DNA of 64,000 nt from Paenibacillus senegalensis JC66 (GCF_000285515.1 NZ_HE610957.1:1665151-1729150); one strand, 5' to 3'. Counted from the first letter of the stretch, positions 1-9,100 are shown. Notes: generated from the letters alone by a model not told the origin. Translations and numbers: made by a program.

Positions 1-26
1 ACCGCTGCGCGGGCTTGTTGCCTGCG

Positions 27-204
27 TTTTGTACGAAATGTCGTACAAATGCATGGGGTTAAAGTGCGAATACCGGAGATTTGTATGAAACGTCGTACAA
101 ATACAGGGGATTGAAGGCAATTACCCAAAATTTGTATGACAAATCGTACAAAAGCATGGGATTGGAGTGCGTTTGCCCAAGATTTGTATGACAAATCGTA
201 CAAA
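27..204. repeat. Four tandem palindromic repeats, period about 51-52 bp
   Basis: Four copies of an imperfect palindrome, TTTGTAyGA-N4-TCGTACAAA, lie at 28-49, 80-101, 131-152 and 183-204. Each can fold into a 9-bp stem with a 4-nt loop. The 29-30 nt between them are also related to one another (GCATGGG-TTG-AGTGCG pattern), so the true unit is about 52 bp and this is a diverged tandem repeat, not a CRISPR. A lone half-site (TTTTTTCGTACAAG) follows near 253-266. The array lies just downstream of the response-regulator stop, so its hairpins could act as a transcription end. The remaining bases up to 316 hold nothing else I recognise. The flank at 5-40 recurs at 51906-51947. Confidence 0.8.
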
Positions 205-316
205 TGCTTGGCTCAAACAACTGGTTTAAGGAGCTGCAGCCAGTGTTTCAGACGTTTTTTCGTACAAGTTATCACAAGTTATGTCTTGAGGTACGATTAC
301 CCGAGACTGCTGTTCT

Positions 317-1873
317 TTACCACCTTCCTCGCGCTTTCCCAGCCGTTTTTTCCCTGAATTCTGTAGGCGTTGTGCCCGTGTATTTCTTAAATTGCTGGCT
401 GAAATATTTAACATCTTCATAACCAACCTTCCGGGAAACATCCGCAACTTTAATCGGTAATTCCAACAGCAGCTGCTTGGCCCTCTCTATTCGTTCGCGG
501 ATAACAAAATCACCGAAGGTGATCCCGGTCTCCTTTTTAAATACCTCAGAGAAATGATTGGGGTGCAGATGCAAGTAACGGGCTGTCCGGGTTAAGCTGA
601 TTTCCTGCTTGCCCATATTTTGCCTGACATAAGCTGCCGCCCGCTTAGCATAGGACAGGGAACCTCCTGCATAGTGCTGATGATACACCTTCATAAGGTC
701 GTTTAAATATTGAAAGAGCATGTCGCGGTGGGATGATGGCGTACCGGTATGAAAGGAAGGCAGCGGGGCTATTCCTTCCGGATCGGACTCCGTAACCTGC
801 TCCAACCAGCGGAATCCGCATATTGCTATTGAATGTAAGAAAGAAGCCAGCGACTCCAATGTCGTATTGGGATCCAACATTTGTTCCTGGACAACCTGAT
901 TCAGCCAGGTTTTCAACGCCATTCGGTTGTTCTCCAGCAGCAAAGCGCACAGCTCTGTTTCACTGCTGCGGGTACAGCCCGTTCTTCCCCCTTTCCTCTC
1001 CTTTATGTGCTCATAAGTTAACCATTGCAGCTGCGGGTGCAGCTCCCTGTACCCGGCTACATAATTCGCTATTTCATAAGACTGGGCGATATCCCTGATT
1101 TCGTTCACCTCTGTGCCCGCTGCTGCAAACAGCTGACATTTGAGCTGCCGCCCCGTTAGCGATACGGCCTCCTGCAGTACGCGATCGTCATCCCAATCCT
1201 TCCCGATGGTGACTATCGCTACCGGCTGATGATGGACAATAAGGGTCTCGCAGGACAATAAATCCTGAAGCATGTTGCTTACCGCAAACGATAACAGCCC
1301 GTTAGGGGAATTGGCCCCCCATCCTTCGGCAAGCAGGACAATAACCTGCAGTGCCCGACCTTGTAGAGGAAACCATCCCGGAAAATGACTTTGAATCAAG
1401 GACTCCTCCAAATCCGAATCGCTCTCCAGCACCAGCTTTTCCAGAATTCGTTTGCGGGTTTCCTGGCGTCTGAATTCCGCTTTGTCTTTGGATGATTGCT
1501 TATCGCGAATGCGTTGAACAGAGCGCAGTACAGCCTGGATGATCTCCGCCGGCCGGCTCGTTTTCAACAAATAATCACTTACTCCGCTGCGGATGGCATC
1601 CTGGGCATAGGCGAACTCGTCATATCCTGTCAGGATAATGATTTCCGTATCCGGCAGCAGACGTTTCGTTTCTTTAGCCAGAAACAGCCCGTTCTTCCCA
1701 GCCATGCGGATGTCGGTAAGCACAATTTCGGGCTTCTCCCTCGCTATACTATCCAAAGCTTCTTCCGCAGAGAGGGCCGGTTCAAGCAGCTCCAGGCCAA
1801 GGCTCTGCCAATCGATTACTCGGGAAAGCCCTGTTCGGATTATGACTTCATCGTCTACGATCAGAATCTTCAT
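317..1873 (-). CDS. Response regulator, YesN type, with AraC-type DNA-binding domain
   Basis: Cytoplasmic transcription regulator of a two-component system. The N-terminal receiver domain begins MKILIVDDE and has the acidic pair, phosphoacceptor Asp near residue 54 (VLTDIRM) and the conserved Lys in LLKTSRP. A long linker of about 270 residues follows, then two AraC-type helix-turn-helix motifs in the last 100 residues (ISLTRTARYLHLHPNHFSEVFKKE; YEDVKYFSQQFKKYTGTTP). Length (518 aa) is normal for the YesN family. I chose the second of two adjacent ATGs because GGAGG is better spaced from it. It is the last gene of the operon binding protein, kinase, regulator, 32 bp after the kinase. Its likely target is the divergent sugar ABC operon at 5347-8679. 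Confidence 0.92.
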   Translation of the reverse strand: MKILIVDDEVIIRTGLSRVIDWQSLGLELLEPALSAEEALDSIAREKPEIVLTDIRMAGKNGLFLAKETKRLLPDTEIIILTGYDEFAYAQDAIRSGVSDYLLKTSRPAEIIQAVLRSVQRIRDKQSSKDKAEFRRQETRKRILEKLVLESDSDLEESLIQSHFPGWFPLQGRALQVIVLLAEGWGANSPNGLLSFAVSNMLQDLLSCETLIVHHQPVAIVTIGKDWDDDRVLQEAVSLTGRQLKCQLFAAAGTEVNEIRDIAQSYEIANYVAGYRELHPQLQWLTYEHIKERKGGRTGCTRSSETELCALLLENNRMALKTWLNQVVQEQMLDPNTTLESLASFLHSIAICGFRWLEQVTESDPEGIAPLPSFHTGTPSSHRDMLFQYLNDLMKVYHQHYAGGSLSYAKRAAAYVRQNMGKQEISLTRTARYLHLHPNHFSEVFKKETGITFGDFVIRERIERAKQLLLELPIKVADVSRKVGYEDVKYFSQQFKKYTGTTPTEFREKTAGKARGRW

Positions 1874-1905
1874 CATACTCCTCCTCGTCTATTAGAAAAG
1901 GCTGT

Positions 1906-3678
1906 TCAGCTGGCGGCAGACTCGGGCTTCTGCAAGGGCCGGATAGGGATGGCAAAGGAGACCTCGGTCCCTTTACCCTGTTCACTAAAAATATGCAGCC
2001 GTGATTCGGGTCCGTAATGCAGCACCAGACGCTCATTGACATTATTCAGTCCGTAGCCTATTGCTGCCGTTGCTTCCTTGGCTGTTACCGGCTGCAAAAG
2101 CCCGTCATGGATTCGGGAGAGGACGTCCTCCGGGATGCCAAGTCCGTTGTCCTGGACAGTTATGTTCATCCATCCGCCTTCCTGGCCGATATAAATATGA
2201 ATCATGCCCCGCCCTTCCTTCTTCTGAATTCCATGAATCATCGCATTCTCCACCAAAGGCTGAAGCAGGAGCTTCAGCATGGAATGAGGGAGCACTTCCG
2301 GTTCGATATCGTAGATCATATCGAATTGATCCGGGTAACGGATCGACTGAATGAGCGCATAGTTTTTGATATGGCTGATTTCCTGCAGCACTGTACAGTA
2401 ATCCTTTCCTTTATTCAGACTAAACCGCAAGAAATCGCTCAGAGCCCCCACCATATCGGCGATCTTTTTTTCTTCACTCATCAGGGCGATCCAATGGATG
2501 GAGGATAGCGTGTTGTAAAGAAAATGAGGGTTGATTTGAGCTTGCAAGGCCCGCATATCCGCTTCCTTCTTGCGTGATTCCAGATGAATGATCTGCTCCT
2601 TGAGTTGTTTGATATGACTGCCTAGCCGGTTGTAGCTGGCCACCAATTGTCCTATTTCATTACTCGAATTAATCGAATATAACGGCATCGGCTCATTCGG
2701 GTCTATCTTGGAGAGCAATCGGCTTAATATTTTTACCGGTTTGGTCACATGCCTCAAGAAAAATAGAATTAATAAAGTGCTTAACACCGTAGCCAATCCT
2801 ACAGCAATGCCTGTCAACAATAAAATTCCGCGGTGATCCACCCGATACTGGCTCGTCGGAATGATGCCTACCAAGGTCCATCCTGGCGGGGCCAGATTAT
2901 GATAGAGGACCGTTGCACCCTCATTTCCATCTCCATAAGCAAAACTTCCATGTTCCCCTCTCCATGGCGGACTGCCCGGATAAAGCTCCTCCCACTTCCG
3001 GTTAAGCTCTGTATGTGAATTGCCGGAGACAATATGGCCGGCGGCATCCAGAAGCAGAATTGTCCCCTCTCCGTTTCCGAAGCCCGGTTCCGTCAGATAG
3101 GCTTGCAGCGCCTGTTCCTTGATCGTAATAGCTACAAAGCCGAGCTGTTCGAAATGGTCCATACTTCTCAGCGGCCGCAAAAAAGAGATTACGTTCTCCT
3201 GGCCGGATAGCGTCCTGTGCTGGTATAGGCCAGTCCATAATTTCGAATCGATATCCCAATCCGTCATGACATGAGCAAGGCCCGATTCGTATATGGAAGT
3301 GGAATGCAGGGGATTGATCCGGTTTTTCGAATAAATCGAAATATTAGAGATATAATCCTTCGAATGGATGAGATTCATCATCATCCCCAATATTTCCGGG
3401 CGATTCTCAGGATTGGCGTCAAACCCGCTGATGTACTTCTGTATTTCCTGCTGACCGCTTACAAAGATCGACATGCTTTCTACATCATGAATGATGAACT
3501 GCAAGCCTTCTTTGATCCGGCTAAGGGTATCCATCCCCATCTGCTTCGATTTTTGCTCAGTTATGTTGACAGAAAGGACGTAAGAAAACACACCCAGCAA
3601 TAACAAGGGAATAAGACTGGCCAGCAAAGTCAGAATGCTCACCTTACCTTGCAGCGATTTCTTGAAGAACCGCAGCAT
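1906..3678 (-). CDS. Sensor histidine kinase, YesM type
   Basis: Membrane histidine kinase of 590 aa, partner of the downstream YesN-type regulator. Visible parts in order: transmembrane helix at about residues 13-35, a Cache-like extracellular sensor of about 250 residues, second helix at about 285-310, HAMP segment (RHVTKPVKILSRLL), His_kinase box with the phosphoacceptor His in NPHFLYN, N box NAMIHGIQ, and G1 box DNGLGIP. GGAGG stands 10 nt before the ATG. It begins 21 bp after the solute-binding protein gene. The arrangement suggests that the binding protein presents a sugar to the extracellular domain (inference). Ligand unknown. Confidence 0.92.
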   Translation of the reverse strand: MLRFFKKSLQGKVSILTLLASLIPLLLLGVFSYVLSVNITEQKSKQMGMDTLSRIKEGLQFIIHDVESMSIFVSGQQEIQKYISGFDANPENRPEILGMMMNLIHSKDYISNISIYSKNRINPLHSTSIYESGLAHVMTDWDIDSKLWTGLYQHRTLSGQENVISFLRPLRSMDHFEQLGFVAITIKEQALQAYLTEPGFGNGEGTILLLDAAGHIVSGNSHTELNRKWEELYPGSPPWRGEHGSFAYGDGNEGATVLYHNLAPPGWTLVGIIPTSQYRVDHRGILLLTGIAVGLATVLSTLLILFFLRHVTKPVKILSRLLSKIDPNEPMPLYSINSSNEIGQLVASYNRLGSHIKQLKEQIIHLESRKKEADMRALQAQINPHFLYNTLSSIHWIALMSEEKKIADMVGALSDFLRFSLNKGKDYCTVLQEISHIKNYALIQSIRYPDQFDMIYDIEPEVLPHSMLKLLLQPLVENAMIHGIQKKEGRGMIHIYIGQEGGWMNITVQDNGLGIPEDVLSRIHDGLLQPVTAKEATAAIGYGLNNVNERLVLHYGPESRLHIFSEQGKGTEVSFAIPIRPLQKPESAAS

Positions 3679-3699
3679 ACGCTAACTACCTCCATGACC

Positions 3700-5061
3700 T
3701 TATCTGAATTTCCCGAGGGACAGCACTTGAGCCGCTTGAATGTTATAGGCGATTTCCTCCGCCTCTCCGCCGTTTAGCAGCTCCCGGATTCCTTCGTTAA
3801 GCACATCCAAAGCAGCAGACGTAAGAACCGATTCGTAGGCGGGAGCCAGCTCCGAATTCTCCGTCAATTGGTGCAGCTCCCGGAATAACCTGGGGGCTTC
3901 CTTGTTCAGATCAAGCTTATAGCTCACAAGCGTATTGCTCTGAAAAATAGCTTGCTGCGCATCCGGCCCGCTCAAGGCGTAAAGCAGCTGATAGGCTGCT
4001 TCCAATTGCTCTCCATGCAATCTGCTGCTGATGCCAAGGCCTGTCCCAACCATTGCCGGAATGGATGAGGGGCTCCCCTTGCCCCCGGGAATGGAAGGCA
4101 TAAGCGCGAGCCGGGTGGAATCGAGGATCTCGTCCGGGGCATCGCTCAACAAATGGCCTACGGCCCAAGCTCCGTCTATAAACATAGCTGCCTTCTTATC
4201 TATGTAAAGCTGTCTCATCTGAGTGCTGTCCAGCTGCTGGAAGTTAGCTTGAAAAGCATCCTTGCGCACTAGCTCCTGCATCAATTCCAAAGCTTCAAGG
4301 AAGATAGGGTCAGTGAAACGGGAGCCGGACTGCTCCGCAGCCTGCAGCAGCCACTCCGAACCGGTCCATCTGTCGGCAAGTGCGCTGAATAGGCCGGATT
4401 GGGCGGTCCAGTTCGTTTTGTTTCCCATGGCTATCGGAATCACACCATGGCGGTTAAGAACTTCAATAGCCTGCAGCAAGCCTTCCCATGTTTCGGGTAC
4501 CGGGATGTTATACTGATCCAGCAATTGCTCGTTGTAAAACAGGATCGATGAGGGAGCCAGAGACATAGGAAGCGAATACAGCCTGCCGTCTACCGTGAAG
4601 GCTTGGGAAGCTTGCGGAATAAACCGGTCGGTCCAGAACGGATCTCTTGCCAAAGCCTCCTCAATCGGCTGGATAAGACCTCCATGAACAAATTCGCGAG
4701 TCATCCAATCCGGCCACATCACGAAAACATCGGGAAGCTCATCAACGGCAGCCATCGTCTTCAAGCGGTGGCGGTAAGCATCCTGATCAATCCCCTCCAC
4801 CAGCAATTCAATCTCCGGATGCTCCTCACGGAATTTATCCAATTGCTTCCTCATCGTAATAGCGTTCAAATCTTGTCCGGTCCAGTTATGCCATAAGGTC
4901 AGCTTCAGCTTCTCCGGACTTTCATCCCATCCATGCTCCAGCGTTTGCGAAGAGGTCGGAAATGCAATTCCCGTACAGCCTGGCAGAACTAGCCCTGCGG
5001 CCAAAAGCAGCGGCAGCAGGATACTCCACCGCCGGTCGAATAGGATTCTTGAATTCGGCAT
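3700..5061 (-). CDS. Lipoprotein solute-binding protein linked to a two-component system
   Basis: Family 1 (sugar type) extracellular binding protein, 453 aa. A lipoprotein signal with lipobox ends at LVLPGC, so the mature protein should be anchored to the outer face of the membrane. The body has the usual features of carbohydrate binding proteins (LTLWHNWTGQD near the N terminus, YSLPMSLAPSSILFYNEQLL, GAWAVGHLL). A strong AAGGGGGAAGG precedes the ATG. No permease follows; the kinase and regulator do. It is therefore more likely a sensory accessory protein, as in other three-component sugar-sensing systems, or a second receptor for the divergent transporter. Substrate cannot be read from the sequence. 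Confidence 0.85.
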   Translation of the reverse strand: MPNSRILFDRRWSILLPLLLAAGLVLPGCTGIAFPTSSQTLEHGWDESPEKLKLTLWHNWTGQDLNAITMRKQLDKFREEHPEIELLVEGIDQDAYRHRLKTMAAVDELPDVFVMWPDWMTREFVHGGLIQPIEEALARDPFWTDRFIPQASQAFTVDGRLYSLPMSLAPSSILFYNEQLLDQYNIPVPETWEGLLQAIEVLNRHGVIPIAMGNKTNWTAQSGLFSALADRWTGSEWLLQAAEQSGSRFTDPIFLEALELMQELVRKDAFQANFQQLDSTQMRQLYIDKKAAMFIDGAWAVGHLLSDAPDEILDSTRLALMPSIPGGKGSPSSIPAMVGTGLGISSRLHGEQLEAAYQLLYALSGPDAQQAIFQSNTLVSYKLDLNKEAPRLFRELHQLTENSELAPAYESVLTSAALDVLNEGIRELLNGGEAEEIAYNIQAAQVLSLGKFR

Positions 5062-5123
5062 TTTCCTTCCCCCTTGTAAACGATCGTCATGGGACGTAAT
5101 GAGGGAAACTGGCTCTCCCTCTT

Positions 5124-5152
5124 CTTATAGTGCTAATGATTATAACTTACAA
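5124..5152 (-). promoter_or_regulatory. Candidate sigma-A promoter of the sensor operon
   Basis: On the minus strand TTGTAA, a 17-bp spacer and TATAAG match a housekeeping promoter about 65 bp upstream of the binding-protein start. It lies in the 285-bp divergent spacer between the two sugar operons. Inferred from sequence only. Confidence 0.4.
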
Positions 5153-5346
5153 TTTGTGGAACGTATAGCATTAATGACGGAAATCATTCCCCTTTCTTAA
5201 ACTCCTTATAATTCTCCAGCCTGCACCTGAAGATTCCCCCCTTTCGAAGCAGGATGGTTATCTCTACAATGGAAATCGTAAACAGATGACCCTTACATCG
5301 AAAGTAAGATCGGGTCTATGTAAATCAAAGATTGGGAGGGTCCAAA

Positions 5347-6753
5347 ATGAGAAAACCTCTATCGGGACATTTCGAAGATGAGCGGCCGCGTTTATCATCC
5401 GGCAACCTCGGAAAATTTTTAAATTCGTATGTGGTGAAAAAATTGCTGCCGATGTCAACGGCCTGCTGCATGATGCTGTTAGCCGCTTGCGGAGGCGGAA
5501 CGACAAACGGTGATGGAGGCAATGGAGGCAATGGAGGAAGCGGTACGACTCCGTCCGTCGAATCACAGCCTGACTCCGAACGAACGATAGAATTCTGGTA
5601 CATCGATACCGGCGAGAAAGAAAAAGTGTATTTGGAAGCCGTAGAACGGTTCAAAGCAAAGCACCCCGGCGTAGAAGTCAAAACCTTGCAGACTCCTAAC
5701 GACACTTACAAACAGAAATTCGCCGTAGCCATGTCAGGAGGCACCCCGCCCGATGTTTTCCATTCCTGGGGCGGAAGCTGGCTCAAGGAGTTTGTGGACC
5801 AGGATAATGTTCTGGATATCTCCAGTCATATTGACAAAGAACATTATGTTGAACTGGCTTTGAACAATGCAACATTTGATGACAAAGTATACGGCCTTCC
5901 GCTGGGTCTGGGCGTTGCCATCTTTTATTACAATAAGGAGCTCTTCAGTCAATACGGGCTAACCGCACCGGAAACTTACGAGGATCTGCTTGGAATTATC
6001 GACACGCTAAACGATAACGAGGTGATTCCGATTGCGCTGGCTAACCAGCCCAAATGGCCGGGAGCTTATTACCTAATGTACTTTGCCGACCGGATTGAAG
6101 GTCCGGACCTCTTTAAGAGCGCGTATCATCGGAGCGGACGCGCATTTGACGATGCAGGCTATGTGAAAGCCGGGGAATACATTCAGGAACTCGTCAAGAG
6201 AGACGCCTTCAATAAGGGATTCAACGGCATTCCTTATGACGCCGGACAAGGCCGCCAGCTGCTGTATACCGAACAAGCTGCCATGATGCTGATGTCCAAC
6301 GGACTGATCAACAACGTTCGGGAAGAAGCGCCGGAATTTGAAGCGAAGCTGGATACGTTCCTGTTTCCCGCGCTGCCTGACGGCAAGGGAAGCCCGTCCA
6401 ACCTCAGCGGCTCTACGAATCCGGTTTGGTCGGTGTCCGCGAAGTCGGAGCATCCGGATTTGGCCATCGAGCTGGCCAAAGAATTGTCCAGCCTGCAAAC
6501 CGCACAAGATTTCGCCGATCGTACCGGAACGATTACTGCTGTTCAAGCGGTCGACTATAAAGATCCATTCTCCGAAAAAATCAGCGAATATGTAGCCAAT
6601 GCGGAAGATATTCACATGCCGTATGACCAGACCCTTCCGCCGGAGCTGGCTGAGCTGCATAAGGATACAACCCAGGCCCTTTTCGGCTTATCCATCACTC
6701 CCGAGGAAGCGGCAGCCCGAATGGAAGAGAAGGCAAAGGAACTGCTGGAATAA
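5347..6753 (+). CDS. Sugar ABC transporter solute-binding lipoprotein
   Basis: Carbohydrate-binding lipoprotein that would deliver a sugar to the two permeases downstream. The ATG at 5347 has a fitting GGGAGGG and gives 468 aa, but the signal peptide then has an unusually long N-region: the hydrophobic core and lipobox (MMLLAACGGG) come only after about 40 residues. A GTG pair at 5431/5434 would give a classical short signal (MVKKLLPMSTACC) but has a poor ribosome site, so the start is uncertain. A low-complexity glycine/asparagine linker follows the lipidated Cys. The core is typical of family 1 binding proteins (IEFWYIDTGEKEK, GLPLGLGVAIFYYNKELF). Substrate unknown; regulated probably by the divergent two-component system. 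Confidence 0.88.
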   Translation: MRKPLSGHFEDERPRLSSGNLGKFLNSYVVKKLLPMSTACCMMLLAACGGGTTNGDGGNGGNGGSGTTPSVESQPDSERTIEFWYIDTGEKEKVYLEAVERFKAKHPGVEVKTLQTPNDTYKQKFAVAMSGGTPPDVFHSWGGSWLKEFVDQDNVLDISSHIDKEHYVELALNNATFDDKVYGLPLGLGVAIFYYNKELFSQYGLTAPETYEDLLGIIDTLNDNEVIPIALANQPKWPGAYYLMYFADRIEGPDLFKSAYHRSGRAFDDAGYVKAGEYIQELVKRDAFNKGFNGIPYDAGQGRQLLYTEQAAMMLMSNGLINNVREEAPEFEAKLDTFLFPALPDGKGSPSNLSGSTNPVWSVSAKSEHPDLAIELAKELSSLQTAQDFADRTGTITAVQAVDYKDPFSEKISEYVANAEDIHMPYDQTLPPELAELHKDTTQALFGLSITPEEAAARMEEKAKELLE

Positions 6754-6823
6754 CGTCCTTTCATTCGGGTTACAGAAAGCGGGTTTTCGGATATCGAATA
6801 CTTATACTTCCTGATGTAAAACC

Positions 6824-6844
6824 AAGGGGGAGCTCATCCCCCTT
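6824..6844 (+). terminator. Hairpin between binding-protein and permease genes
   Basis: AAGGGGGA and TCCCCCTT form a perfect 8-bp GC-rich stem with a 5-nt loop, with no real T-run after it. Such hairpins after a binding-protein gene commonly stabilise the upstream mRNA or partly terminate it, so that the binding protein is made in excess over the permeases. That role is inferred from position. Confidence 0.6.
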
Positions 6845-6908
6845 CTTACTATATAAATGGATTCGCAGCAGGACTTAGCCAGAGCCTGCTTGAGAAAGGT
6901 AGGGTAAC

Positions 6909-7865
6909 GTGGCAGATATACATATACATCAACTGGAAGCTCAAAACGACCGAAATCGAACACGTCGCGAACTCAAATCTAGACGTGAAGCAGGAAAGCG
7001 ATGGGTGATCTTTCTGTTTATTGCACCGGCATTTCTTGTCTTCTCCATCTATATCCTTTATCCCATTCTGGCTACGCTGTATTACAGCTTTCATGATTGG
7101 AAAGGCGGCAGCAGCAAAACGTATATCGGACTAGCCAATTATACCAGGCTGCTGACCGACGCCGTTTTCTGGACCGGATTGTGGAATAACCTGAAGGTTG
7201 TGTTGTCTTCCGTGCTGTTACAAATTCCGTTAGGACTGACAATGGGGTTGCTGTTAATGTCGGCAATTAAAGGCAAGAGATTGTTCCAAACCGTTTATTT
7301 CATGCCCTTCCTTATGTCTACGGTCGCTATTGGTTTGCTGTGGCTGTTTCTTTATGATCCCCTGAATGGCTCGATCAACCAGTTTATCGGATGGTTCGGG
7401 ATGGAGAATATCGCCTGGTTAAGCGAGGAAAGTACAGCAATGGGTTCGGTACTGGCCGTTATTGTATGGCAGTACGCGCCTTTTTATATGGTGTTGTTCA
7501 AAGCGGCTTTGGTCGGAATTTCCGAGGATTTGTATGAAGCGGCTCAAATGGATGGGGCCAATGCCTGGCAGCGATTCTACGGAATTACACTGCCTTTGCT
7601 CATGCCAACTATCGTCACCTCCTCCATCCTGGCTATTGTCGGATCTTTGAAGTCATTTGATTTGTTCTATACGATGACAGGCGGCGGGCCCAACAGCTCT
7701 ACGGAACTGATGGGAACCTATATGTATAAATTAGCCTTTGTCCATTTTAATATGGGGTACGCCAGTACGGTAGCCTTTGTTATGTTTCTGGTCGCTTTTG
7801 TCGTTGTAGTCCTTATTCAGCTTTTGGAATTCTGGCGGAAAAAGGAAGGAAATTCCCATGCTTGA
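6909..7865 (+). CDS. Sugar ABC transporter permease (MalF/UgpA type)
   Basis: Inner-membrane channel subunit, 318 aa with six predicted helices. It carries the ATPase-contacting EAA loop, EAAQMDGANAWQRFYGITLP. A basic N-terminal tail of about 30 residues precedes the first helix (WVIFLFIAPAFLVFSIYILYP). The GTG start is preceded by AAAGGTAGGG. The gene follows the binding-protein gene by 155 bp and overlaps the next permease by 8 bp. No ATPase gene is present, as is usual for Firmicute sugar importers that share MsmX. Confidence 0.92.
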   Translation: MADIHIHQLEAQNDRNRTRRELKSRREAGKRWVIFLFIAPAFLVFSIYILYPILATLYYSFHDWKGGSSKTYIGLANYTRLLTDAVFWTGLWNNLKVVLSSVLLQIPLGLTMGLLLMSAIKGKRLFQTVYFMPFLMSTVAIGLLWLFLYDPLNGSINQFIGWFGMENIAWLSEESTAMGSVLAVIVWQYAPFYMVLFKAALVGISEDLYEAAQMDGANAWQRFYGITLPLLMPTIVTSSILAIVGSLKSFDLFYTMTGGGPNSSTELMGTYMYKLAFVHFNMGYASTVAFVMFLVAFVVVVLIQLLEFWRKKEGNSHA

Positions 7866-8679
7866 AAAATTAAAACGAACCCCGCTCTATATATATGCCC
7901 TGGCACTGCTTGTATTTACCGGTTATCCCTTTCTGTATATGGTGATGACCTCATTTAAAACGCAGTCTCAGTTTTTCCAGGATCCGTTCGGCCTGTGGAC
8001 TTCGATACAGTTCTCCAATTATATTCAAGCTTTTAAAGTAGGCGTTCACTCTTATTTTATTAACAGCCTGACAGTAGCGGTCATTTCCGTGCTGCTGATC
8101 GTACTTCTCTCTTCCTTGGCCAGTTATCCCCTGGGGAGAATGCGTTTTCGCTGGAACCGCCCGCTCTTTCTGCTGTTTGTATCCGGGATGATGCTGCCGA
8201 TTCACTCCACGCTGATCCCTATCTTCATTCTGACCCGCAATGCCGGGCTGTATGATTCGCTAACCGGTCTGATCGGTCCTTATGTAGCGTTCAGCCTGCC
8301 TATTTCTATCTTTATCCTTACTCAGTTCGTCTCGGAGCTGCCGCGTGAAATTGAAGAGGCGGCGGAAATAGACGGGTGCAGCTATTGGAGAATCTATTGG
8401 CAGATTGTTCTTCCGATGGTCACTCCCGCATTATCTACGATTATTATCTATAATTTTATTCATATTTGGACAGAGTTTATATTCGCTCTCGTCTTGATTA
8501 CAAGCCCGGAAAATATGACCCTGCCTCTCGGAATGCAAAAGTTTTATGGCGAATTCTCCGTCAATGTCCCCAGCTTGATGGCAGCACTGACTGTAACCAG
8601 CCTGCCTGTTCTGCTGGTTTATTTCTTCGCTCAGGAGAAAATCGTCAAAGGCTTGACAGGAGGGGCCGTCAAAGCTTAA
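7858..8679 (+). CDS. Sugar ABC transporter permease (MalG/UgpE type)
   Basis: Second channel subunit, 273 aa, six predicted helices, EAA loop EAAEIDGCSYWRIYWQIVLP. AAAAAGGAAGG lies inside the end of the preceding gene and the ATG overlaps it by 8 bp, so translation is probably coupled. It ends the operon that starts with the binding protein at 5347. Substrate unknown. Confidence 0.92.
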   Translation: MLEKLKRTPLYIYALALLVFTGYPFLYMVMTSFKTQSQFFQDPFGLWTSIQFSNYIQAFKVGVHSYFINSLTVAVISVLLIVLLSSLASYPLGRMRFRWNRPLFLLFVSGMMLPIHSTLIPIFILTRNAGLYDSLTGLIGPYVAFSLPISIFILTQFVSELPREIEEAAEIDGCSYWRIYWQIVLPMVTPALSTIIIYNFIHIWTEFIFALVLITSPENMTLPLGMQKFYGEFSVNVPSLMAALTVTSLPVLLVYFFAQEKIVKGLTGGAVKA

Positions 8680-8831
8680 AAGCGTTATATCCAAGACATA
8701 ATATGTTGAGCTCCTTAACGAGATCAGCTTACATGACCCAAAAAACAATAATAACCAAATATGGAAAAAGCGTATAGATAACAAAAATAAAGACATACTA
8801 CAATAGAGATATCGAGAAAGGAGGATTTTAC

Positions 8832-9068
8832 ATGTCACAACAACAAGTGCAGCAGTCTCTTCAACAAATTGCACAAATTGCCCAGCAGCTGGAGCAGCAG
8901 GAAGCAATGAACGCTCAGCAGCTGCAGCAGCAGGCTCAGAATCAAGCCGGCGGTGCACAAATGAGCGCGCAGCAGCAACAATTAGGTCAGCGCGAGCAAA
9001 ATGCTGTTCGCCAATTACAGCAAATTCAGCAGCTTGTTCAGCAATGCCAGCAGCAAATGCTTCAATAA
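8832..9068 (+). CDS. Glutamine-rich small protein, 78 aa, unknown function
   Basis: A perfect AAAGGAGG stands 7 nt before the ATG. By my count 37 of 78 residues are Gln; the rest are mainly Ala, Leu, Ile and Glu, with one Cys near the end, so it should be a helical, hydrophilic protein. It has no signal peptide. It lies next to a germination operon, and a CATACTACA element about 38 bp upstream of the start loosely resembles a sporulation-sigma -10, so a spore role is possible but not shown. It lacks the repeat pattern expected of gamma-type acid-soluble spore proteins. A stem-loop terminator follows directly. Confidence 0.75.
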   Translation: MSQQQVQQSLQQIAQIAQQLEQQEAMNAQQLQQQAQNQAGGAQMSAQQQQLGQREQNAVRQLQQIQQLVQQCQQQMLQ

Positions 9069-9100
9069 AAATCTATATACTCCACTCCTATATAGATAAA

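Noticed and set aside
27-204. CRISPR-like spacing (22-bp repeat, 29-30 bp spacers)
   Set aside because: The spacers are similar to each other, repeats vary, and no cas genes are near; it is a tandem repeat of a 52-bp unit.
6073-6660. 195-codon minus-strand frame within the sugar-binding protein gene
   Set aside because: Shadow of a recognised gene, no homology features.
8431-8958. 175-codon minus-strand frame across the permease end and Gln-rich gene
   Set aside because: It crosses two supported plus-strand genes and lacks a ribosome site or domain.
8832-9068. Gamma-type small acid-soluble spore protein
   Set aside because: Gln-rich, but lacks the repeated Asn/Gln/Ala/Phe/Glu blocks and the protease cleavage motif of that family.
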